A stretch of 37,418 bases of DNA from Saprospiraceae bacterium. GTDB lineage: Bacteria; Bacteroidota; Bacteroidia; Chitinophagales; Saprospiraceae. The stretch lies in contig JAIYAP010000088.1 in assembly GCA_027488935.1 (NCBI GenBank), forward strand, positions 1-37,418, in the 5' to 3' direction. Position numbers and translations under genes: made by a program. Under the pieces are notes generated by a model. That model saw only the letters and a list, made by a program, of their open reading frames with translations. It was not told the DNA's origin and made no database searches. Of the stretch, positions 22,867 to 30,603 are shown piece by piece. Position 1 is the first letter of the stretch, and the number at the start of each line of letters is the position of its first letter.

Positions 22867-25152
22867 ATGTCAGCTAATCTCCGAAATTGTATTTCGCTTT
22901 CCGTATTCCTGCTTTGTTCGGTGCTGCTTTTGCCGTGTTTTTCTACTGCGCAGCCTGTATCTACGACCTACACGCCCGACTGGGAATCGCTGGATAAGCG
23001 CCCAACGCCAGAATGGTGGACCGATGCCAAATTCGGCATTTTTATTCACTGGGGCGTTTATTCTGTTCCAGGCTACACCGCCAAAGGCAACTATGCTGAG
23101 TGGTACCTTAACTCCTTGACAAACAACGCACACGATGGGAAAGTGCGGGAATTTCATCACATTAATTACGGCGACCGAAATTATTATGACCTGGCTGATG
23201 ATTTTAAAGCAGAGTTGTTCAATCCCGACGAGTGGGCCAAAATGTTTGAAAATGCAGGCGCCAAATACATGGTGCTTACATCCAAACACCACGACGGATT
23301 TTGCTTGTGGCCAAGTCAGGAAGCCGGTAAGACCTGGGGTTTCCCCTGGAGTGCAGATGTACGTGGGCCCAATCGAGACCTGGTAGGTGATTTGTTTAAA
23401 GCCGTGCAAAAAACGCAGGTGAAGCCTGGTTTATATTTTTCTTTATATGAATGGTACAATCCTTTGTGGACATTTGATCCGGGCCGTTTTGCTGCCGATC
23501 ATTCCATGCCACAATTGTACGACCTGGTACAACAATACCAGCCCTGGGTTGTGTGGGCCGATGGCGACTGGGATGCAAGTCCTGAAACCTGGCAATCGCA
23601 GCAATTCCTGAGCTGGTTGTACAACGAAAGCCAAATTAAAGATAAAGTGGTGGTAAATGATCGGTGGGGGAGTGGTACCCGTTTCAAACATGGTGGCGTG
23701 TACACCCCTGAATATCAACCCGATATGGAATTTGAGGACCATGCCTGGGAGGAAAGTCGCGGGATGGGTGCTTCTTACGGATACAATCGGGCGGAAGACA
23801 TCCAGGATTATAATTCATCGCAGGCTTTAGTATTGCACCTGATCGATAAGGTATCGCGTGGCGGTAATTTTTTGCTCGATATTGGTCCGGATGGACATGG
23901 GCAAATTCCGCCCATCATGCAGGAGCGGCTTGCGGATATTGGTAAATGGTTGAATATCAATGGAGAAGCAATTTATAACACCCGTCGGTGGCGTATTACC
24001 AATCAATGGAGTACGGGCAACCGCAATTTTAAACCAGAACTTATAGACGGCTGGAAAACAGGGGGAGATGTATTGCTTAAACAAACCATCGATCCAGAAC
24101 CCGGTTTTGCCGTAAAAGAAGTGTTTTACACCTTTAATCCTAAAACAAAATCGCTGTATGCCATTTTCCCGAAATACCCGGAGAACAAAAAACTCGTGTT
24201 AAAAGGCATCAATTTGCCCCCCAATACCGAGGTAAGCATGTTGGCGACCAAAGAAAAACTGAAATGGGAAAACAGTATGGCCACCAAAGTGCTGTCTGTC
24301 GATCGTCCGGGCGATGATTACCGCGATCCCAAAACACCGAAAAGTACGGCAACTACAGAGGGGCAAGACTTAGTCATTACCCTGCCGGAGTATAAGCCTG
24401 CTATGATCAAAACAGCAAATGCTTATGTTGTGAAAATTGCAAATTATGGCGCTTTTGTAGCAAAACCGAAGATAGAAGTAAAGTACGATCCAAAAACGAT
24501 GGCACCGAGTGTTGTGATGAGTACGCCAACGCAAGGGGGAATTATCCGTTACACCGTAGATGGTTCGGAGCCCAAAGAAAGTTCACTGGAATACAAACAG
24601 CCTTTATTGCCTAAAAGCGCTTGTACGGTGCGGGCTAAAGTCTATAAAACAGGTCTTTTGGAAAGCAATGGGGCCACGGCCACCGTTAAAATCCTTACCT
24701 TGCAGCCTTCCTTGTCTATGTACCGTGCACCCGAGCCTGGCTTGCGGATGGAATTAGTAACAGCCCGTGGTAAATACACGGCGGCGTCTGTTGCCGACGG
24801 TTTGGTCGATAAATCAGCGGATGTTTTCGATTTTACTTTAGATCCAATTTGTGTTGCCGGTACTTGCGGCACTGTTTGGAAGGGATTTATCAATATTCCG
24901 ACCACAACGGGTTATCAATTTTGGACTAATTCGGACGACGGAAGCATCTTATATATTGATAACCAAGTGATTGTGAACAATGATGGTGAACATGGTGCAA
25001 CCGAAGAAACAGGCATGGCCTATTTGCAACAAGGTTGGCATCAAGTAAAACTTGTCTATTTTAACAGTGGTGGTCCGGGCAGTCTGCAGGTAGCATACAG
25101 TCCGCTTGGAGCATCTAAACGTGAAATTCCGGGCGATATGTTTGCGCATTAG
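22867..25152 (+). CDS. Alpha-L-fucosidase, glycoside hydrolase family 29, with CHB_HEX_C-like and PA14 domains
   Basis: A 761-residue exported glycosidase. A signal peptide (MSANLRNCISLSVFLLCSVLLLPCFSTAQ) precedes the GH29 barrel: WWTDAKFGIFIHWGVYSVPGY, YMVLTSKHHDGFCLWPS, and VVWADGDWD with Asp232 as the nucleophile. GGNFLLDIGPDGHGQIPP closes the barrel. A beta domain follows (about 370-525). Next is a chitobiase C-terminal-like module (PTQGGIIRYTVDGSEPKESS, about 545-605), then a PA14 domain (about 620-760: WKGFINIPTTTGYQFWTNSDDGSILYIDNQVIVNNDGEHG). It releases terminal L-fucose. The accessory domains probably bind glycan. It is divergent from the aromatic operon, and the two promoters share the 22735-22866 gap. 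Confidence 0.93.
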   Translation: MSANLRNCISLSVFLLCSVLLLPCFSTAQPVSTTYTPDWESLDKRPTPEWWTDAKFGIFIHWGVYSVPGYTAKGNYAEWYLNSLTNNAHDGKVREFHHINYGDRNYYDLADDFKAELFNPDEWAKMFENAGAKYMVLTSKHHDGFCLWPSQEAGKTWGFPWSADVRGPNRDLVGDLFKAVQKTQVKPGLYFSLYEWYNPLWTFDPGRFAADHSMPQLYDLVQQYQPWVVWADGDWDASPETWQSQQFLSWLYNESQIKDKVVVNDRWGSGTRFKHGGVYTPEYQPDMEFEDHAWEESRGMGASYGYNRAEDIQDYNSSQALVLHLIDKVSRGGNFLLDIGPDGHGQIPPIMQERLADIGKWLNINGEAIYNTRRWRITNQWSTGNRNFKPELIDGWKTGGDVLLKQTIDPEPGFAVKEVFYTFNPKTKSLYAIFPKYPENKKLVLKGINLPPNTEVSMLATKEKLKWENSMATKVLSVDRPGDDYRDPKTPKSTATTEGQDLVITLPEYKPAMIKTANAYVVKIANYGAFVAKPKIEVKYDPKTMAPSVVMSTPTQGGIIRYTVDGSEPKESSLEYKQPLLPKSACTVRAKVYKTGLLESNGATATVKILTLQPSLSMYRAPEPGLRMELVTARGKYTAASVADGLVDKSADVFDFTLDPICVAGTCGTVWKGFINIPTTTGYQFWTNSDDGSILYIDNQVIVNNDGEHGATEETGMAYLQQGWHQVKLVYFNSGGPGSLQVAYSPLGASKREIPGDMFAH

Positions 25153-25182
25153 GCTGGAAGCATTGCGGATTTTTGCCTGATT

Positions 25183-25830
25183 ATGGAAGCAATTTTAAGA
25201 GGCGGATTGGCAGGACTTGCCTATGGTTTTTTGTTGGGGCCCTTGTTTTTTATCGGTTTAAAACTGACCCTTACCAAAGGCGTCCGGCATGGCATGATGT
25301 TGGTATCGGGCGCTTTTGCGAGCGATGTACTGTTGATACTGGCCGCTTGGAGGGGCGCGCAGTATCTTGCTGAATTTGCCCAAGAAGATAAATTTCATAC
25401 CATATTGGGTACGGTGAGTGCCTTATTAATCATTGGTTTTGGTATTTCGGCGATGTGGCCTCGAAAGCCGGGGCGTTTGGTCGGGGCAGTACAAGCCGCT
25501 GATCCTGAAACAGATAAGCATCGGTACAGCATGTTGAAAGGATTTTTGCTCAATATGGCTAATCCGTCCAACTGGCTATTTTGGCTCAGCATGGGCGCAG
25601 CAGCCAATTCGGAGCAAGTTGCGTCCGGGAAAACAAGCCATGCCATGTTATTTTTAATTTCGGCCATGGTTGTGGTATGTGTATCGGATATTTGCAAAGT
25701 TTTAATCATTCACCTGATTGGCCAGCGTATCACCCCCCAATTTATCCGAACCGTTGTTTTTGCTTCTGGCGTTCTGTTGACGGCGGTGGGCATTTGGATG
25801 TTGATTAACCTTTATACCAATTTTGTTTAA
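25183..25830 (+). CDS. LysE/RhtB-family amino acid exporter
   Basis: A 215-residue, six-helix membrane protein. GGLAGLAYGFLLGPLFFIGLKLTLTKGVRHGMMLVSGAFASDVLLI is the LysE N-terminal signature: the GP in helix 1 followed by a TKG-RHG loop and a G-A-xSD helix. KGFLLNMANPSNWLFWLSM matches the conserved NP helix. It begins 30 nt after the fucosidase stop and ends 6 nt before the sterol-desaturase-family gene, so all three may be co-transcribed. The exported compound is not predictable. Homologues export amino acids or related small molecules. Confidence 0.87.
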   Translation: MEAILRGGLAGLAYGFLLGPLFFIGLKLTLTKGVRHGMMLVSGAFASDVLLILAAWRGAQYLAEFAQEDKFHTILGTVSALLIIGFGISAMWPRKPGRLVGAVQAADPETDKHRYSMLKGFLLNMANPSNWLFWLSMGAAANSEQVASGKTSHAMLFLISAMVVVCVSDICKVLIIHLIGQRITPQFIRTVVFASGVLLTAVGIWMLINLYTNFV

Positions 25831-25836
25831 AATTTT

Positions 25837-26757
25837 ATGGAAGCTTTACGCGAGCAATGGATGTTGATGATCTCCACGCCGATTTATGTAGTCGTGATTT
25901 TGGGGGAAATATTCCTGAGCAATTACAAAAAAACACACAGTTATACCACCTGGGATACCCTTACCAACCTGTATTTGATGCTGCTTAACAGTGGTATCGA
26001 CTTGTTATTCAGGAGTGTATATGTAGTGATTCTTACCCTTTGTTTCCAGTTCAGGGTGATCAACTGGACGGTTGGGGTTTGGTACTGGCTTACGCTCATT
26101 ATTGCAGAAGATTTCTTGTTTTATTGGCTACATCGCGTGGATCACCACAGTCGTTTTTTCTGGGCGGTGCATGTTACCCACCATTCTTCGGAGCATTACA
26201 ACCTGACTACCGGCTTCCGGTCTTCGGTTTTCCAGCCTTTATACCGATTTATCTATTTCCTGCCGCTTGCCTTTTTGGGATTTAGCGCGCTGGATATTGT
26301 ATTCATTTTCTCGGCAACCCAAACCTGGGGTATTTTGGTCCACACAGAGCATGTTGGAAAACTTGGCTGGTTGGAATATATCCTGGTCACACCCTCGCAC
26401 CACCGGGTACACCACGCTTCCAACGCCTTGTACCTGGATCGCAATTTGGGCATGTTGTTGATTATCTGGGACCGTATTTTTGGAACCTTTCAACCAGAGT
26501 TGACGGCCAATGACTATCAGCCCATTCGGTATGGCCTTACCAAACCGATGGAAAAAACAACACCTGGTTCGATTGTGTTCCACGAATGGCGCAACATCTG
26601 GAATGACTTTCGAAAAGCCCCTACTTTGCGCCAAAAATTGGGTTATGTATTCGGTCCGCCCGGCTGGAGCCACGATGGCAGCAGCATGACCAGCGATCAA
26701 ATGCGGGCGTACGAGGCGCAGCAAGAGCAGCAAGAAAGGCCCATGAAGCCGGTTTGA
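25837..26757 (+). CDS. Sterol desaturase/fatty acid hydroxylase family membrane protein
   Basis: A 306-residue di-iron membrane oxygenase. The histidine clusters that bind the metal pair are visible: HRVDHH, then HVTHHSSEHYN, and HRVHHASN with a further SHH just before it. They lie between about five hydrophobic segments. Members hydroxylate or desaturate lipids (fatty acids, sterols, carotenoids) from the membrane. Which lipid is used here is unknown. The tail (about 235-306) is hydrophilic and ends in a Gln/Glu-rich stretch. It is coupled closely to the LysE-like gene (6 nt gap). Confidence 0.9.
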   Translation: MEALREQWMLMISTPIYVVVILGEIFLSNYKKTHSYTTWDTLTNLYLMLLNSGIDLLFRSVYVVILTLCFQFRVINWTVGVWYWLTLIIAEDFLFYWLHRVDHHSRFFWAVHVTHHSSEHYNLTTGFRSSVFQPLYRFIYFLPLAFLGFSALDIVFIFSATQTWGILVHTEHVGKLGWLEYILVTPSHHRVHHASNALYLDRNLGMLLIIWDRIFGTFQPELTANDYQPIRYGLTKPMEKTTPGSIVFHEWRNIWNDFRKAPTLRQKLGYVFGPPGWSHDGSSMTSDQMRAYEAQQEQQERPMKPV

Positions 26758-26839
26758 TAGACAAAAACGCTTGCTTTATCGAATGATTTTTGCCAGGCAT
26801 TTTGTGCTTCGGACTTTTACACAAAAGTAACAATCGCTT

Positions 26840-28102
26840 ATGCGCCAAATAATACGCATTCTGGCTGAAGGCGCTGCTCAAGCCTGGCAGCAATTGATGG
26901 GCAACAAACTCCGTTCGTTTTTGTCCCTGCTCGGTGTAACCATTGGTATTTTCTGTATTATTGGCGTAAAAAGCGCAGTCAACTCCTTAGAGGATAACAT
27001 TAGAAATAGCTTATCTAAACTGGGGAATGACGTTATCTACGTGGAGAAATTCTCCTGGGGAGAAGATCCAGGCGTTAATTATTGGAAATGGATGCGCCGT
27101 CCCAATTTTAGCTTTAAAGAATATGAAGCCTTGCACGAGCGGCTGAAAAACGCCGATAAAGTGGGGTTTTGGCAATTTGTTGGTTCTAAAACGGTGAAGT
27201 TTAATACCTCCAATGCGGAGGATGTATTTTTCTTGGGAATCACCGAAGATTGCTGGCAGCTGTTTGGGTTAGAATTTGAAGGCGAAGGCCGCTATTTTTC
27301 CTCTATTGAATACCAAAGTGGCAGTGATGTGTGTATTTTAGGCTACAATATTGCCGATGGTTTGTTTGGTCAAAGTATTGATCCCCTTGGAAAAGAAGTA
27401 AGTGCGGGCGGACGCAAATTGCGGGTAATCGGCGTGTTGAAAAAATCAGGGAAAGACATTTTGAAGCCGTTCAATTTCGATAATGGCGTGCTGGTGAGCA
27501 ATACCCTGGCGCGGCGTGGTTTTAATGTACGGCGCGAAGGCGGTGGTCAGCAAAGCAGTTTGATGGTAAAAGCCAAAACGGGGGTAGACCTCGATGAGAT
27601 GAAAGATGAAATCGTGGGTGTCTTGCGTTCGGAGCGCAGTTTAAAACCCCGGGAAGAGAATAATTTCGCAACCAATACCCTTTCTGTGCTTGCCAGTTTG
27701 TTTGATAGCGTATTTGGGGTGTTGAATATGGCAGGTTTTGTGATCGGCATCTTTGCCCTGGTCGTGGGTATGTTTTCCGTGGCCAATATCATGTTTGTAT
27801 CGGTCAAAGAACGCACCAACCTGATTGGTATCAAAATGGCTTTAGGGGCCAAACGCTGGTTTATTTTGCTGGAAATCCTGTTTGAAGCGATTGTTTTATG
27901 CGCAGTAGGCGGATTAATCGGCCTGATATTGATCTGGGTTACCACCGAAGCGATCACCCAGGCCATCGATTTTGATATTCATTTGTCGCTGGGCAATACG
28001 ATGGTGGGCATCGTGACTTCCATTATTGTGGGGGTGTTGTCGGGTTTGATTCCGGCCTCGCAGGCTAGTCGGATGGATCCGGTAGAGGCCATTCGGAAGT
28101 AA
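26840..28102 (+). CDS. ABC transporter permease, MacB/FtsX type
   Basis: A 420-residue permease of the MacB family. One N-terminal helix (KLRSFLSLLGVTIGIFCIIGVKSAVNSLE) is followed by a large periplasmic MacB-PCD domain (about 50-280). Three C-terminal helices form an FtsX domain (GVLNMAGFVIGIFALVVGMFSVANIMFVSVKERTNLIGIKMALGAKRWFILLEILFEAIVLC...). It ends in the typical GLIPASQASRMDPVEAIRK. MacB-type systems extrude substrates or drive envelope processes. The cognate ATPase is not adjacent in this window. The stop codon lies in one of the two copies of a duplicated junction sequence. Confidence 0.9.
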   Translation: MRQIIRILAEGAAQAWQQLMGNKLRSFLSLLGVTIGIFCIIGVKSAVNSLEDNIRNSLSKLGNDVIYVEKFSWGEDPGVNYWKWMRRPNFSFKEYEALHERLKNADKVGFWQFVGSKTVKFNTSNAEDVFFLGITEDCWQLFGLEFEGEGRYFSSIEYQSGSDVCILGYNIADGLFGQSIDPLGKEVSAGGRKLRVIGVLKKSGKDILKPFNFDNGVLVSNTLARRGFNVRREGGGQQSSLMVKAKTGVDLDEMKDEIVGVLRSERSLKPREENNFATNTLSVLASLFDSVFGVLNMAGFVIGIFALVVGMFSVANIMFVSVKERTNLIGIKMALGAKRWFILLEILFEAIVLCAVGGLIGLILIWVTTEAITQAIDFDIHLSLGNTMVGIVTSIIVGVLSGLIPASQASRMDPVEAIRK

Positions 28103-28122
28103 TTTGCTACATCCGCAAATCC
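28095..28122. repeat. Left copy of duplicated gene-junction sequence
   Basis: GGAAGTAAT-TTG-CTACATCCGCAAATCC. It contains the permease stop codon and the same 16-nt CTACATCC... string that ends lolA on the other side of the repeat block (28412-28427). Confidence 0.8.
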
Positions 28123-28398
28123 GCTAGCGCGGGGTTCCACCCCGTGCACCGATCATTCGGGCTCTGCCCGAACTAAAATATCCTGCAATTTGACGATTTA
28201 CAATTAATTGTACATTTTGATAATTTTAATATTTTTTAGCCTAAAGTTTTGCGGGTAGAACCCGAATGATTGAAACACGGGGTGGAACCCCGCGCTAGCG
28301 AGGTTATAGGGATAATCTGCAATGTTGCGGGTAGAACCCGAAGGATTGGAACACGGGGTAGAACCCCGCGCTAGCAATTTGGAACCCCGCGCTAGCGA
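28122..28398. mobile_element. MITE-like or REP-like palindromic element
   Basis: About 275 nt without a gene. It is bounded by a 17-bp inverted repeat (CGCTAGCGCGGGGTTCC at 28122-28138, its complement at 28381-28397). Inside are paired mini-hairpins of the form CGGGTAGAACCCG and CGGGGTGGAACCCCG, each unit ending GCGCTAGC. There is one copy reading left (28122-28170), two reading right (28252-28300 and 28328-28374) and a partial copy at the right end. The middle (28171-28250) is AT-rich and unrelated. No transposase is present. It sits between convergent stop codons, where REP/MITE elements are usually tolerated, and is flanked by direct repeats. Confidence 0.6.
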
Positions 28399-28427
28399 GG
28401 AAGTAATAAACCTACATCCGCAAATCC
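28399..28427. repeat. Right copy of duplicated gene-junction sequence
   Basis: GGAAGTAAT-AAAC-CTACATCCGCAAATCC. The last 16 nt are identical to 28107-28122, and the first 9 match the permease end at 28095-28103. The copy holds the lolA stop codon (28412-28414). Confidence 0.8.
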
Positions 28428-29086
28428 TCCACCTTCACCCCAGGATATTTCTTTACATCAAACGTAAACTCCCCGGCGCCAAGCGGTTTGTTGGTCGTCA
28501 ACTTGCTAATCACAAAACTATAGCGCGATCCATCTTTTGCAAAAGCTTTAATGGATTTCATTTCATTGGTTTTTTCGTCGATGCTGATGCGCAACTTGGA
28601 ATATTCCGATCCTTTATCTTTCGGCTTAAACTCAATTTGGGTCAATAATTTGCCGCCTTCTGTGGTTTTATTGGTGACAGCGTACAGGTAATCACCCTTT
28701 TGGTAGCGTTTCAATAAATCTTTGGGGGTCAGAAAACCATTGTCGGTTCCTGCAGGGTCGGCATTGTTGATTTGCACTTCATTGTTGCTTTTCAGGTATA
28801 CCCAGGTGGTTTTACCATCGCTTACGATCACTTGTTGGTCCATTTCAAGTCGAAACTTATCGCCTTCCTGGCTGATGCTGCCTTTTTGGAGTTGTTTGGC
28901 TTGCGTGGGCACTTCAATGGAAAGTGTAAAACCGGCTTCAATGGTTTTATAGCCCTCGTATTTTTTGCGGATTTTATCGAGTATTTTCTTGGCTACCGGG
29001 TCGTTTTTTTCAGCGGGTGCGGGCGATTGCGCGTTCAAATTAGCAAAAGCAATCAGGCAAAACAGGGCAAAAAGTAAATTTTTCAT
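28412..29086 (-). CDS. lolA: LolA-like outer-membrane lipoprotein carrier
   Basis: A 224-residue periplasmic protein with signal peptide MKNLLFALFCLIAFANLNAQ. The half-barrel LolA fold is suggested by KYEGYKTIEAGFTLSIEVP, QKGSISQEGDKFRLEMDQQVIVSDGKTTWVYLKSNNEVQINNADP and LLTQIEFKPKDKGSEYSKLRISIDEKTNEMKSIKAFAKDGSRYSFVISKL. The DGKTTWVY strand is the best family landmark. It would ferry lipoproteins from the inner to the outer membrane. The stop codon is inside the right copy of the junction repeat. It is followed by the repeat block and then the convergent permease. Confidence 0.82.
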   Translation of the reverse strand: MKNLLFALFCLIAFANLNAQSPAPAEKNDPVAKKILDKIRKKYEGYKTIEAGFTLSIEVPTQAKQLQKGSISQEGDKFRLEMDQQVIVSDGKTTWVYLKSNNEVQINNADPAGTDNGFLTPKDLLKRYQKGDYLYAVTNKTTEGGKLLTQIEFKPKDKGSEYSKLRISIDEKTNEMKSIKAFAKDGSRYSFVISKLTTNKPLGAGEFTFDVKKYPGVKVEDLRM

Positions 29087-29173
29087 GCGTATTTAGTTCG
29101 TTTGGGCATCAAAACGTAGAAACCCGATGTAAAGTTGTACACCAGGTAGATAATGAAATGCTAAAATGGAAAG

Positions 29174-30376
29174 TTAGTTGCTTGCAGGGAAATTGGCCAT
29201 GGCATCTTCGAGCATGGGCATCAGATCGTTCAGGATCGTCAAGTTAATTTTTGCGATGCTGGTAGCAAATTGGTCCGTATCCCCCAGTTTGGTGTTCACC
29301 GCATTGGTATAGTTTGCTTGTTGCAGGATACACAAATGCTTGATGGCTTTAAACTGGTACAGATCACAGAAATCAATAATCGCATCCAGGGTTTGGATGG
29401 TTCTGTTTTCCTGAATATTAGAATAAATTGTTTTTTCTAAGGCTTTATAGGCCGTATTAATCCGATAACCCAGTTGCTTGCTGTTTTTCAGTTTGTAACT
29501 GTTGGTGATTTTGATCGGATTTAGTTCAATAATGCCTTCATATGGAAGGTGTTGTGGAGCGGGTACATACGATTCCCAGGAATTATCCCAATACCGACCG
29601 GCAATGGATGCGGAGTAATATTGCAATTCATCCCGCAATTGCAGGGTGAGGTTTTGCAATTGTTCGTGCGCGATGGGTAATTCGGCCACCGGACTTACGT
29701 TTTCACTGCTTTCGAGCCACAAAACGAATTCTTTAAACATATAAAAAATACGCTGGCTGTTCATGGGTGGATAAAAACGGATACCCATGTCGTCGTTGGT
29801 ATCTTCCTGAATTATTTCGATGCGTATTTTCGGGATGCCCTTGAAGTTGTGCAAGTAGGCCTCGAAAGAGATAAAGTATTGGCGTATAATATAGTGTAAC
29901 TTTTTGGGAATGCCTCGGAGCAAGTACAACGGGCTGCTATTGTTGGCGTCAGATTCCTTTAAACGGGTCAACAGCGCATATTCAATGGTTTTTTGAATGT
30001 ATGCGCGGTTGGTAAGCCGGGATTTGAAACTGAAAGAACACTGTGGGTACTGCGCCAGCATTTCGGTGATCTCGTCGCTGGCTTTATTGGAAATCGCTAA
30101 AACCGGCGTTTCGATGCCTGCTTGCTTCAAAAATGCCAAAACATTCGTGCCTTGTTTGCCATAAGGCATGTTTGCGAGCGCCAAATCAATGTTGGAAACG
30201 GAAATTTTACACAAAATAAGATCAAGGATGATCATGTCAAATGTATGCATAGTGAGCAGCTCCACCGCAGCATCTGCTGAGTGGGCCTGTTTTACGTCGT
30301 AACCTTCGGATATTAAGTTTTCTGTTAATGCTTCTCGAAAGTTCCGTTCATCATCTATGACTAAAATGCTAAACAT
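29174..30376 (-). CDS. Response-regulator receiver protein with unrecognised C-terminal region
   Basis: A 400-residue protein from the ATG at 30376. An in-frame ATG 13 codons upstream is possible, but MFSILVIDDE is the natural receiver-domain start. The receiver has Asp8/Asp9, phospho-acceptor Asp52 (ILDLIL), Ser96 and Lys118, so it should be phosphorylatable. About 18 extra residues (CKISVSNIDLALANMPYGKQ) follow Asp52. Residues about 145-400 match no output domain I know. They are mostly helical, with no HTH, GGDEF, HD-GYP or kinase motifs, and contain an IRIEIIQEDTNDDMGIRFYP stretch. No histidine kinase adjoins it. It is divergent from rnr. Confidence 0.7.
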   Translation of the reverse strand: MFSILVIDDERNFREALTENLISEGYDVKQAHSADAAVELLTMHTFDMIILDLILCKISVSNIDLALANMPYGKQGTNVLAFLKQAGIETPVLAISNKASDEITEMLAQYPQCSFSFKSRLTNRAYIQKTIEYALLTRLKESDANNSSPLYLLRGIPKKLHYIIRQYFISFEAYLHNFKGIPKIRIEIIQEDTNDDMGIRFYPPMNSQRIFYMFKEFVLWLESSENVSPVAELPIAHEQLQNLTLQLRDELQYYSASIAGRYWDNSWESYVPAPQHLPYEGIIELNPIKITNSYKLKNSKQLGYRINTAYKALEKTIYSNIQENRTIQTLDAIIDFCDLYQFKAIKHLCILQQANYTNAVNTKLGDTDQFATSIAKINLTILNDLMPMLEDAMANFPASN

Positions 30377-30603
30377 TTGTTGGTGTGTGTTGGTCCATAA
30401 TGTACCAAGAATCATACCAGATTTTACTTATATTTAAAAAAGTGGATGTTTATTTGAGAATACGGAAGGTTTTTTTGTGATAAAGGTGGTATTTGCTTTC
30501 TTTTTTTTATCTTTTTGAACACAACTGAACTTTTTATCACATTATCCTGTTTTATCCTCAACTTTGTGTTCAAGATTTGAACATTAATCTTATTTTACTC
30601 AAT

